Source of the DNA: Clostridia bacterium
GTDB lineage: Bacteria > Bacillota_A > Clostridia > Oscillospirales > CAG-272
NCBI GenBank assembly: GCA_017468115.1
Contig: JAFUJS010000013.1
Span: 40,680 to 104,679 of the forward strand
DNA length: 64,000 bases
Direction of reading: 5' to 3'
Shown here: positions 51,082-60,700 of the stretch, in pieces
How the letters are laid out: every line of letters begins with the position of its first letter
How positions within the stretch are numbered: position 1 is the first letter of the stretch
Translations under genes and position numbers: made by a program
The notes under the pieces: generated by a model
Database searches by the model: none
Seen by the model: only the letters and a program-made list of their open reading frames with translations
Told to the model about the DNA's origin: nothing

Positions 51082-51491
51082 TGATCACGATGAAGCTAAC
51101 GAAAGAACTACGAAAGCAACTCGGTGATAAATATTCCTTCACCCGACCTGTGTCCGACCGTGATGTTTTTCTCTTACAGAGAAACCCTCCGCAAAACTTT
51201 GCAGAAACGGTCGTGGCATCTCTCACGGTTGGATGCGTAAAGATAGAAGCAACTCTGTTCAAAAACAAAGAAAAGCTCTCGCTCTGCTACGATGTATTCG
51301 TGAAGGATGTTCCCGACTCGGACGAGTGGATTTGCTATGACAATCCAAGCGATACGGTCAAGCTCAAGGAAGCAGAAATGCTCTCCGTTCTCGACCGAAT
51401 CGTATCCGAGAACGGTCTCTCCTATACCGAGTGTTGCTTCGAAAAGCTCGATGGCAAAGTCATATCCCCGATAGACAAGCCAAGCGAATGA
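51081..51491 (+). CDS. Conserved ICE protein of unknown function (DUF6329-like?)
   Basis: 136 aa from ATG 51081, which overlaps the stop of the GGCT gene (TGATG). 'AETVVASLTVGCVKIEATLFKNKEKLSLCYDVFVKDVPDSDEWICYD' is a beta-rich core I associate, with low confidence, with DUF6329. Last gene before the candidate oriT. Confidence 0.6.
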   Translation: MITMKLTKELRKQLGDKYSFTRPVSDRDVFLLQRNPPQNFAETVVASLTVGCVKIEATLFKNKEKLSLCYDVFVKDVPDSDEWICYDNPSDTVKLKEAEMLSVLDRIVSENGLSYTECCFEKLDGKVISPIDKPSE

Positions 51492-51864
51492 CCACCGCAG
51501 ACCGCCAAAAACGCCCCGTGTTGCGATTTTGAGGGCAACGGCGAGCAAGAACCCACGAATGAAAAAACAAGGCAAAAAAACCGCAAAAGACGGACGATGT
51601 CAAAAGCAACGATGAAACGCTGAAACCTTCGATTTTCGCCTGTCGAAAATTAAGCAGGAGAAAGAGTCGAGGTGGTAAACCACCTTCGCCTCGGCTCACA
51701 GCGGACGGCAACGCCGACCGCACAAGGGATTTTGGGCTTACCCACCCTGCAAAAAAGACGAGTTGGTCTTTTGCGATTTCGCCAACAAACCGAGGTGGTA
51801 ACCACGAAAACCCCTTAAGAATTAAAGAAAATTTGCGAGGTGGTAATACCTCAAAGGAGGAAAA
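51492..51864 (+). other. Candidate oriT: hairpin-rich region upstream of the mobilisation genes
   Basis: 370 bases without a gene. The decamer GAGGTGGTAA occurs three times in direct order (51669-51678, 51792-51801, 51837-51846), each time extended into a palindrome: AGGTGGTAAACCACCT, GTGGTAACCAC and GAGGTggtaatACCTC. Other stems are ATTTTCG / CGAAAAT (about 51631-51651) and GCGG..GGC / GCC..CCGC (about 51701-51721). The location before the RHH and relaxase genes fits oriT plus operator of the mobilisation operon. No nic site is identified. Confidence 0.6.
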
Positions 51865-52284
51865 ATGGCAGAAAAAGAATCAAACAGAAAAGAAAGAAAA
51901 CAGCAGCTCACAATATGGCTGAAACCTTCGCTCATTGAGCGCATTGAGAGTTTGCGACAAGCCGACAATTGCGAATCCAAGAGCGAATTCATTGAAAAGG
52001 CTTTGGAGTTCTATATGGGCTATCTGTCGAGCAAAGAAAACAGGTACTACCTGCCGAATGTTCTGACATCAACGATAAAGAGTATCGTAGGTGAAAGCTC
52101 CAATCGACAGAACACCATCCTCTTCAAGATGGTTGTTGAGATGAACATGATGATGAATATTCTCGCATCAGAGTTCAAGCTCGAAGAATCTATGCTCGCT
52201 GAATTGCGCGGATACTGTGTAGAACAAGTAAAAAGGTCTAACGGTCTCATCACCTTCGATGATGTTGTAAGGTCTCTGAAGTGA
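51865..52284 (+). CDS. Ribbon-helix-helix mobilisation accessory protein (MobC-like)
   Basis: 139 aa after AAAGGAGG. Residues about 12-60 ('RKQQLTIWLKPSLIERIESLRQADNCESKSEFIEKALEFYMGYL') form an RHH DNA-binding domain, followed by helices. It likely binds oriT with the relaxase encoded 6 nt downstream. The three GAGGTGGTAA palindromes just upstream may be its sites. Confidence 0.82.
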   Translation: MAEKESNRKERKQQLTIWLKPSLIERIESLRQADNCESKSEFIEKALEFYMGYLSSKENRYYLPNVLTSTIKSIVGESSNRQNTILFKMVVEMNMMMNILASEFKLEESMLAELRGYCVEQVKRSNGLITFDDVVRSLK

Positions 52285-52290
52285 TAAGCC

Positions 52291-54459
52291 ATGGCAAAGC
52301 TGATTACCAAGTTCGGTTATCTGAAAGGACAGGCAAAAAGAAATCCCGGCGGTTACGCAAAATATATTGCAAGACGAGATGGAGTTGAAAAAATTGATGA
52401 GTCATTCAAACTCGCTCCTCGTACTCAAAAGCAAGCGGATATTATTGCGAAAATCCTTCGTGACTTTCCCGATGCAAAAGAGATGCACGAATACGATGAC
52501 TATCAGGCAGAACCAAACCTCGGCAATGCAACCGAATTTATTACGAGAGCTATTGAAGATCACGCTCACGAAATCATGCAAAACAAAACCTACGCCGATT
52601 ATATTGCTACACGACCTCGTGTTGAAAAATTCGGAACGCACGGTTTGTTTACCGACGATGGTGTCGTTGTAAAGCTCGATGATGTCTCCGCAGAATTAAA
52701 TCAACATGAAGGAAACATCTGGACCTGCATTATTTCTTTACGCAGAGAAGATGCCGAGCGGCTCTCTTTTAACACAGGAGAACGATGGAGAGATATGCTC
52801 CGTAGCCATGCGGTAGACTTCGCAGAAAATCTTAAAATCCCTTTGGAGAATCTGCATTGGTATGCAGCCTTTCATAATGAAAGCCACCATCCCCACGTGC
52901 ATATGTTGCTATACTCCACCGTGGAGAATGAAGGTTTCCTTACGAAAAAAGGTGTGGATAATTTGCGAAGAATTCTTGCGACCGATGTATTCGCTCAAGA
53001 TCGAATCAACATCTATCAAGAGCAAACTCAACACAGAGATGCTCTGCGAAGCGAAAGCCGAGAGGTGCTTGAAGAAATCATTCGAAAAATCAATGAGGGC
53101 AGTTATGAAAACGCAAGAGTTGAAGAATTGCTCACCGAGCTTGCGAAAAAGATGGAACATCATAAAGGCAAAGCACAATACGGTTATCTGAATGAAAGAA
53201 TGAGAAATCTTGTCGATGCAATTGTTGACGAGATAGCATCCGACGAGCGTATCTCTCGGCTCTATGACCTGTGGTATGAGAAAAAGGAAGATGTCATTAG
53301 AACTTATACCGATATCATGCCCGAAAGAATTCCTCTGTCAAAGAATTCCGAATTCAAAACTGTGCGTAATGCTGTAATCAAAGAGGTTCTAAACTTGATG
53401 CTTGAAAGAGATATCGTTCAAGAGCCAAGCCCCGATGATCCTATTGACATCGAACCCGACGATGAAGAAGCAGAATCCGAAGAAACGGAACTTCCCAAAA
53501 ACAAATGGGAGCTTTATAGATCGGCAAAAGAAATGCTTAATCGAAAAAGCGAAAAATACGATCCCCAAAAAGCTCTTGATTTGCTTATGGAGTCCGCAAA
53601 ACTTGGATGCGGAGTTGCAAAATATCAGCTCGGAAAACTCTTCCTGTCGGGTGAACACTTCCCGAAGAATATCGGATACGCACTTCGATGGTTGGAGGAA
53701 GCTGCAGAAGAAAAAAATCAATACGCCGAATACCTGCTCGGTAAGCTCTACCTCAAAGGAGAGGATGTCGATCAGGATTTGGAAAAAGCAATGGAGCTTC
53801 TCAAACGGTCAGCCGATCAAGGAAACAAGTATGCTTCTTATGCCATCGCTGAAGCGATGCTATCGGGAGAACTCGTCCCCTTTGATATTCTCGAAGCCTT
53901 CAAGCGATTGAAAGAATCAGCCGATAAAGGCTTTGCCCCTGCAGAATATCTGTTCGGAAAACTACTGTATGAAGGAAGATTGATCGAGAAGGATCTGACA
54001 AAAGCACTTGAATATCTTGAAAAATCCGCAGAAAAAGGAAACTCTTATGCGGCATATCTTGCAGGCAAGATTTTGTTGACAGACGAAACTGTTAAGGATG
54101 TAAAAAAAGCAATCCGATACTTTGAAATCGCAGCTGAGCAAGGAAACGACTTCGCACAGTTCCAACTTGGAAAGCTGTATCTATTCGGGAAGGAAATCCC
54201 TAAAGATTATGACAAGGCGATGGAATATCTAAAAGCATCTGCCGAGAACGGTAATAAATACGCCGAAAATTTACAGCAATCCGTAGCATCGAACCGTAGT
54301 TGGTCTGCAGGCATGGGAGTGTTCCGCCTCTTCCGACATCTCTCAAGAGTAATCCAAGATAAGATCGATAACAAGAACGGTGGCAGAGGTATTATAGACC
54401 GCAAGCTCCGCAGACAGATCGATGAGAAAAAGCAAGCACAAGGACTCAAACTCGAATAA
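52291..54459 (+). CDS. MOBP-type HUH relaxase with C-terminal Sel1 repeats
   Basis: 722 aa. The N-terminus 'AKLITKFGYLKG...GGYAKYIARRDGVEKI' is typical of the clostridial MobP relaxases; Tyr residues there are candidates for the nicking nucleophile. The HUH metal motif is 'HNESHHPHVHML' at about 193-205. From about 410 to 655 come six or seven Sel1-like repeats (for example 'GVAKYQLGKLFLSGEHFPKNIGYALRWLEEAAE'), a protein-protein interaction solenoid. The C-terminal basic tail follows. It nicks oriT and leads the strand through the T4SS. Confidence 0.9.
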   Translation: MAKLITKFGYLKGQAKRNPGGYAKYIARRDGVEKIDESFKLAPRTQKQADIIAKILRDFPDAKEMHEYDDYQAEPNLGNATEFITRAIEDHAHEIMQNKTYADYIATRPRVEKFGTHGLFTDDGVVVKLDDVSAELNQHEGNIWTCIISLRREDAERLSFNTGERWRDMLRSHAVDFAENLKIPLENLHWYAAFHNESHHPHVHMLLYSTVENEGFLTKKGVDNLRRILATDVFAQDRINIYQEQTQHRDALRSESREVLEEIIRKINEGSYENARVEELLTELAKKMEHHKGKAQYGYLNERMRNLVDAIVDEIASDERISRLYDLWYEKKEDVIRTYTDIMPERIPLSKNSEFKTVRNAVIKEVLNLMLERDIVQEPSPDDPIDIEPDDEEAESEETELPKNKWELYRSAKEMLNRKSEKYDPQKALDLLMESAKLGCGVAKYQLGKLFLSGEHFPKNIGYALRWLEEAAEEKNQYAEYLLGKLYLKGEDVDQDLEKAMELLKRSADQGNKYASYAIAEAMLSGELVPFDILEAFKRLKESADKGFAPAEYLFGKLLYEGRLIEKDLTKALEYLEKSAEKGNSYAAYLAGKILLTDETVKDVKKAIRYFEIAAEQGNDFAQFQLGKLYLFGKEIPKDYDKAMEYLKASAENGNKYAENLQQSVASNRSWSAGMGVFRLFRHLSRVIQDKIDNKNGGRGIIDRKLRRQIDEKKQAQGLKLE

Positions 54460-54475
54460 ACCAAAGGAGGACTAA

Positions 54476-55417
54476 ATGTCAAGCAAATACACCCACTATA
54501 CCGAAGCACAGAAGGAGCAAGCACGCTCAACAGACATCGTCGATCTGCTTCACAGACAAGGCGAAAAAGTCAAACGAGCAGGCTCTGAATACGAATGGAT
54601 GGACGGCTACCAAAAAGTCACCATCCGTGGTAATCTGTGGTTTCATCAGTACGAACAAACAGGCGGCAACGCAGTAGACTTCGTGCAAAGGTTCATGGGC
54701 AAAAGTTATCCCGAAGCTATGGAATATCTGCTCGGCGGTACACTTGGAACGCTCTCTACCTCGCCCCCTGTTGAAAGAAAACCGCCCGGACCTCTCGAAC
54801 TCCCCAAGCGAAATGATAATATGCGCAGAGCATACGCATACCTTCTCACAAGGCGTGGCATCGACAAAGATGTCCTCAATGCCTTTGCGAGAAAAGGCAT
54901 GGTGTATGAATCCGCTGACTATCACAACGCTGTGTTCGTAGGCTTCGATAAAAATGGAACGGCAAAGCACGCCACATACCGTGGAACAGGATCGGAGTCA
55001 ACCTATCGTGGAAACTCTCCAAACAGCGCACCCGAATACAGCTTCCATTGGCATGGACAAAGTGAAAAGCTGTTCCTCTTCGAAGCTCCCATAGATATGC
55101 TGTCGTTCATTTCAATGCACAAGGAAGGATGGCAACAGCACAGCTATGCATCCTGTTGTGGAGTGGGCGACCGTGTCATGTTTCAGATGATGAAAGATAA
55201 CCCCAATATCAAAGATATTGCCCTCTGCCTCGACAATGATGACGGTGGCAAAAAGGCAACAAAAAGAATCCAAGACAAGCTCACAGAAATGGGAATAAAA
55301 CACGAAGTCCTCGTGCCAATCCACAAAGATTGGAACGAGGATTTATTATTGCCCGATGATGGTGAGCCAACCGAAGAACAGGAGGATACGCCGTGTCAGG
55401 AATTACGACTCTCATAA
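54476..55417 (+). CDS. DUF3991/Toprim primase-like protein
   Basis: 313 aa, ATG after AAAGGAGG. Residues 1-85 are a CHC2-like/DnaG N-terminal unit without an intact zinc motif ('DIVDLLHRQGEKVKRAGSEYEWMDG...VTIRGNLWFHQYEQTGGNAVDFVQRF'). The DUF3991 segment is at about 115-170. A Toprim domain follows ('KLFLFEAPIDMLSF' with Glu, and 'DIALCLDNDDGGKKA' with the DxD-like pair). It may prime complementary-strand synthesis after transfer. Overlaps the coupling protein gene by 25 nt. Confidence 0.88.
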   Translation: MSSKYTHYTEAQKEQARSTDIVDLLHRQGEKVKRAGSEYEWMDGYQKVTIRGNLWFHQYEQTGGNAVDFVQRFMGKSYPEAMEYLLGGTLGTLSTSPPVERKPPGPLELPKRNDNMRRAYAYLLTRRGIDKDVLNAFARKGMVYESADYHNAVFVGFDKNGTAKHATYRGTGSESTYRGNSPNSAPEYSFHWHGQSEKLFLFEAPIDMLSFISMHKEGWQQHSYASCCGVGDRVMFQMMKDNPNIKDIALCLDNDDGGKKATKRIQDKLTEMGIKHEVLVPIHKDWNEDLLLPDDGEPTEEQEDTPCQELRLS

Positions 55418-57330
55418 TCATAGCGGCGGCGATGGCGTGTACGCTCGGAGGTGTAACCCTTCTTGCGTATGTGTATAACCTTAACCACATCAAAAGCAAG
55501 ACTGTTGGTGATGGTCAGCACGGTACTGCGAGGTGGGCAACAAAGCCCGAAATTCGCAAGACTTATGCCCACGTGCCGTACACTCCAAGCAAGTGGCGAG
55601 AGCAGGCAAAGAACGGAAATGTGCCTACCATGTCCGTGATGAAGAAAGGAAATCTGTTCAAAAGACAGAAACCGCAGCTTGTGGAAGAACCTCTTCCGCA
55701 AGGCATCGTCGTCGGATGCAAAGGAAGCAACAAAAGGACGGAAGCAATGGTCGATACAGGTGACGTTCACGCACTCATGATCGGTGCGGCAGGTGTCGGT
55801 AAAACGGCATTTTGGCTGTACCCGTGTATCGAATACGCCTGTGCAAGCGGAATGTCCTTCCTCTCGACAGACACCAAAGGTGATGTCATGAGAAATTACG
55901 GAACGATAGCCAAGGAATATGGCTACAAGGTGTCCGTCATCGACCTACGAAACCCGACAAGATCTAACGGAAACAATCTGCTTCATCTCGTAAACAAGTA
56001 TATGGATTTATACAAGGAATATCCCGACGAGCTTGCATACAAGGCAAAAGCAGAAAAGTATGCCAAGATCATCTCAAAAACAATTATCCTATCAGGAATG
56101 GATGCCGCGTCCTTTGGTCAGAACGCATACTTCTACGATGCAGCCGAAGGTATTCTCACGGCAACCATACTCCTCGTTGCAGAATTCTGCGAACCCGATT
56201 CAAGACACATTGTATCGGTGTTCAAAATTATCCAAGAGCTTCTTGCACCTGCGGCAGGTAAAAAAGGCAAAAACAAGTTCCATGAGCTGATGGAAATGCT
56301 ACCGAATGACCATAAGGCAAAATGGTTTGCAGGCTCGGCTCTGAACACAGGCGAGCAATCCATGGCATCAGTTATGTCAACGGCTCTCTCCCGCCTTAAC
56401 GCCTTCCTTGACTCCGAGCTTGAACAGCTTCTTTGCTTCGATACTGAAATCGATGCCGAGGTGTTCTGCTCCGAGAAATCGGCGGTGTTCATTATCATGC
56501 CGGAGGAGAATCCGAACACCTTCTTCATGATCTCACTAATCCTACAGCAAATGTACCGAGAAATCCTTGCCGTGGCAGACGAAAATGGCGGTAAACTCAA
56601 GAACCGTTGTGTGTTTTTCTGTGATGAGTACGGTACGCTTCCGAAGATTCAGGATGCAGAAATGATGTTCTCGGCATCCCGTTCAAGACGGCTTCAAATA
56701 GTACCGATAATCCAATCTTTCTCACAGCTCGACAAGAACTACGGAAAAGAAGGTGCGGAGATAATCGTGGACAACACACAGCTCACCATATTCGGTGGAT
56801 TTGCCCCTAACAGCACATCTGCCGAGGTTCTCTCAAAAGCACTCGGCTCAAGAACGGTTATGTCGGGTAGTGTTAGCCGTGGAAAGAACGATCCATCGCA
56901 ATCCTTGCAGATGATCGAGCGACCGCTGATGACTCCCGATGAACTTAAATCCATGCCTAAAGGTCAGTTCGTCGTTATGAAAACAGGCGCACATCCCATG
57001 AAAGTAAAGCTAAAGCTCTTCTTCAATTGGGGAATCACCTTTGATGACGAAAACCCGTACACGGTTACGGAAAACGCAAACCGAAAGGTCGTTTATGCCG
57101 ATCAAAAGGCGTTGTCAGATGCTGTTATGCGGATATACCGTCCCGATCTGATAGTGACGGAAGAAGCATCTGCCAACAGCACCGTAGGAGCAATGTCAGG
57201 CGGCCATGGTCAAACGCAAAGCCAATCCAACAAACCGCAAGGAAATCCTTTAAGAGGTCGAACTACGGTTAGAAGCGAATCACCGAGCCAAAGATATGCC
57301 TCTGCCGCAAACGGAGGTAACAAGCAATGA
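55393..57330 (+). CDS. VirD4/TraG-type coupling protein
   Basis: 645 aa from GTG 55393 (AGGAGG 7 nt upstream). One N-terminal membrane helix (3-27), then the TraG core: Walker A 'GAAGVGKTAFWLYP' at about 132-145, 'STDTKGDVMRNYG', Walker B 'CVFFCDEYGTLPKI' at about 405-418, and 'IIQSFSQLDKNYGKEG'. It delivers the relaxase-DNA complex to the VirB4-powered channel. The Ser/Gln-rich tail is low complexity. ATGA overlap with the next gene. Confidence 0.93.
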   Translation: MSGITTLIIIAAAMACTLGGVTLLAYVYNLNHIKSKTVGDGQHGTARWATKPEIRKTYAHVPYTPSKWREQAKNGNVPTMSVMKKGNLFKRQKPQLVEEPLPQGIVVGCKGSNKRTEAMVDTGDVHALMIGAAGVGKTAFWLYPCIEYACASGMSFLSTDTKGDVMRNYGTIAKEYGYKVSVIDLRNPTRSNGNNLLHLVNKYMDLYKEYPDELAYKAKAEKYAKIISKTIILSGMDAASFGQNAYFYDAAEGILTATILLVAEFCEPDSRHIVSVFKIIQELLAPAAGKKGKNKFHELMEMLPNDHKAKWFAGSALNTGEQSMASVMSTALSRLNAFLDSELEQLLCFDTEIDAEVFCSEKSAVFIIMPEENPNTFFMISLILQQMYREILAVADENGGKLKNRCVFFCDEYGTLPKIQDAEMMFSASRSRRLQIVPIIQSFSQLDKNYGKEGAEIIVDNTQLTIFGGFAPNSTSAEVLSKALGSRTVMSGSVSRGKNDPSQSLQMIERPLMTPDELKSMPKGQFVVMKTGAHPMKVKLKLFFNWGITFDDENPYTVTENANRKVVYADQKALSDAVMRIYRPDLIVTEEASANSTVGAMSGGHGQTQSQSNKPQGNPLRGRTTVRSESPSQRYASAANGGNKQ

Positions 57331-57596
57331 GCAACCTCGCTTTTTTATACCGAAGCGAACTGCCTCATAGAGCTGTTACGGTCTATATATACCTGCACGA
57401 CCGAGCGAACAAAAAAGGAATATGTTGGCCTGCTATCCCAACGATAGCGACGGAGCTAAAACTCTCGCAATCAACTATCCGCCGTGCTTTGCATGACCTC
57501 CGTGATGCAGGGCTTATAACGACCGTACAGCGATACCGAGAAAACGGCGGTAAAAGCAGTTTGAGCTACAAGCTAAATCCCCCGAAACCACCTTAA
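57327..57596 (+). CDS. HTH_36-type helix-turn-helix protein
   Basis: 89 aa. 'AFLYRSELPHRAVTVYIYLHDRANKKGICWPAIPTIATELKLSQSTIRRALHDLRDAGLI' is a winged helix of the replication-initiator/HTH_36 type. Overlaps virD4 by 4 nt and ends at a terminator, so it closes the transfer operon; it may regulate it. Confidence 0.8.
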   Translation: MSNLAFLYRSELPHRAVTVYIYLHDRANKKGICWPAIPTIATELKLSQSTIRRALHDLRDAGLITTVQRYRENGGKSSLSYKLNPPKPP

Positions 57597-57604
57597 ATAG
57601 AAAT

Positions 57605-57639
57605 CGCCTGCCGTAATAAAAACGACAGGCGTATTTTTA
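57605..57639 (+). terminator. Terminator closing the transfer operon
   Basis: CGCCTGCCG / CGACAGGCG stem followed by TATTTTT. Confidence 0.8.
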
Positions 57640-57668
57640 TAAAATCTTTCATTCAGGAGGTAACCATT

Positions 57669-57683
57669 ATGCATTGGAAGTAG
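57669..57683 (+). other. Four-codon open frame with a strong ribosome site
   Basis: CAGGAGGTAACCATT precedes ATG CAT TGG AAG TAG. It lies about 85 nt before the adhesin gene. It may be a leader peptide or the start of a gene broken by TAG, because the frame beyond the stop stays open for 42 more codons (Lys-rich). Confidence 0.4.
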
Positions 57684-57769
57684 CAGAAAAGTAAATCAGA
57701 GTTTGCAAAATCACCCTTAAAACCACCAAAAAACAAAACAAAATTAAAAAATGAATTAGGAGAAAAACT

Positions 57770-60700
57770 ATGCAGAAAACAAAGAAAAGAATTTTCGCTT
57801 CCGCATTGTTGGTGTTGACTCTCATGCTCACTCTCTTCGTTGGAGTAGGCACGATGGAAGCATCGGCGGCAACCTATACAACCCCGACTTACACCACTTA
57901 CGGAACTTACACCTACGACGGAAGCACCTATAGCGGTTATCCTTCCTCGTATTTCAAAGTAATGATGCATGGCTCTTCCACAAGCGGAACGAGTACCATG
58001 TACAATGACAAGCTCACCGATTGGTCTTACTACTATATCAAGGTAGATGCCATCGATGTGCGCGAACACGTGTCCTTCAAGCTCTATAGAAATGGCTATC
58101 TTTACAGCAGCAAGACCTTGTCTGGCGATGGCGATTTGACTCTCTATTCGGGAAGCCTTTCCGATGGTGAATACGAGCTTCAGTATGTCTGCAATATTGG
58201 CAACTGGTTCAGCAACAAGGACTACACCTATAAGTACCGCTTTGAGGTTGATAAGACCGCACCTTCCTACACCTTAAAGGCAGGCGGTAGCACTATCAGC
58301 AGCGGAAGCTATACGAACAAACAGATCGTGTACACCGCAAGTGATACGAACTTCAACTATATCCGCTATTTCAAGCCCGGCGCGAGTAGCTATGCTTACA
58401 ACTATTCGACCTCCTATACCGTTGCCGCAACATCGGCAAATAACGGTTGGTGGTATTTCTACGCCGTAGATGATAACGGAACAAGCAACTCGACCGTGAG
58501 TGTTTATCTCGACACGGTAGCACCTGTCGGTAAGATCACCAACTCAAGCGGTAGCACCATCACAAGTGGCGGTTATACCAACAAGGCGGTGAAATTTACT
58601 GCAACCGATACGGGTGGTGTATCTTATTATCAGGTTAAGACTCCCGGCTCTTCCTCTTGGGCGAGCTACACCTCCGGCACGGCTCTCTCTTCCTCTTACG
58701 GTTGGTACACCTTTAGAGCAGTAGATAAGGCTGGCAACATCTCTCCCGAATATAAAGTTTACTACGATGCAGGTGTTCCTACAGGAACTGTATACGGTGG
58801 AACTACGAGCAAAGCAAGCGGAAGCTACACCAATGCATCCTATGTTAAGTACACCGCAAGCGACAGCTATTCGGGAATCGCAAACTGCTATGTTAAGATG
58901 CCGAACAGCTCTTATTACACCGCATACGCAAGCGGAACACAGCTCGCTACGCAGGGAACTTATTATTTTTACTCCGTCGATAAGAGTGGAAATCAGTCCT
59001 CTGTATTGAGCATCACTCTCGACACCACCAAGCCTACTGGTACGCTCTACGGCGGCACCTCTGTGATCACTTCGGGTGGTTCGACCAATGCAAGCTATAT
59101 CAAGTTTGTTCCGAGCGATAATATCGGACTTTCCACGACTTATGTGAAGAAGCCCGGCGCAACCTCTTATGCGGTATACACTTCGGGAACGCAGTTCACC
59201 GCAGAAGGAACTTACAGCTTCTATTCCATTGACCGTGCAGGCAACACCTCTGCAACCTACACGATTACTCTTGACAGACAGATTCCGTCCGCACAGCTTT
59301 ATGTAGACGGCAATCCTATCGACAACAACTCCTACACCAACGGCGATCACATCAAGTTCGAGTGTTCGGAAAATTGCTTCGTGAAGCTTCCCGATAGCGA
59401 CACCTTCGTGGCATACCTTTCGGGTGCTGAATACTACAAGCCCGGCAAGTATGTGTTCTACGGCGTTTCCGATGCAGGCAACAACACAGGTTATTTCACC
59501 GTAATCATTGACAGAACCATCAAGACGGTTGACATCTCCAATGTAACCGACGGTAAGACCGACGGCGACGTGCAGATCACTTGGACGGATGGCGATGCAA
59601 GCCTGTATGCTCCTATCAAGAGCGTAACCATCAACGGCAAGTCCTATACCAAGGGCGAGATCATTAACACCATTGACACAGGTGCATACAAGGTAGTTGT
59701 GACCGACTATGCAGGCAACACTTGGAACACCGAGTTCAGCTCCACCAAGAAGAATATCATGACCGATACGCTTCAGAAGGAGTATTTCGAGATTTACGAT
59801 GCAGACGGCGATTTCTTCGCATTCTCCACCTATGAGAACGCTCTTGCATTCGCAATCGAAAGAGAGAACGGCTATGTCCGCAAGGGCGAGTGGAAATCCG
59901 AGTCTTGGGATGCAGGTATTGCGATGGATGCTATTGATGCAGCTAACGCAGTAAACGGCGAATATTTCATCTACAAGAAATCGGGTAATCCCGACGAGTG
60001 GGTGGCTTATTTCACCGAGGACAGACTTAATGAGGTTATTGCTGAATACGCAAAGGTAGGCATTGAGAGCTATTACTACTGGGAGAAAACCCCTGCGACC
60101 ATCGCAGACGGCGAGAACCTTTTCACCTACTCCGACAGCAAGAATATCCTTGCAAACTCCGTAACGCTCGGTGACAACATCGGTGCATCTATTGACGGCG
60201 AGGAAATCGTTGATACCGTGTTTGCAACCGAAGGAAAGCACCTTCTCATCGTATCCGATGATTGGGGCAACACCTGTGAGTACAACCTCACTATCGTCCG
60301 CGCAACTCCCGACATCCACTATGTGGTTGGCGAAGGAAGCGACAACACCGTAACCTTCGACAGAGTTTACTATTTCAAGGATCAGGTAACCGTAAGCATT
60401 AGCGATGGTTTTGATGAAATGGCAATGTTCTCGGTTTATGACGAGGAAGGTGTGCTTCTTGGACACTTCAGCCTTGGCGAAACCTTCACCTTAACCGAAA
60501 GCGGCACCTACACCGTGAAATCGGTTAACCATGCAGGTGTATCCGAGGAATTCTGCCTCATCATCTCTCGCAACGCTCCCAAGGTAGAAATTAAGGAAAA
60601 TGTAGACGAGAAGAAGCTCAATATCGAGATCATCAAGAGCGCAGATGACGAGAGCCACATTCAGACTCTTGAAATCTACAAGTCCACCGACGGCGGTACG

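Noticed and set aside
58544..60466. 640-codon open frame antisense to the adhesin gene
   Set aside because: It lies wholly opposite a clear secreted repeat protein with signal peptide and anchor. Its Val/Cys/Gly-rich translation is a shadow of the sense codon bias, with no ribosome site.
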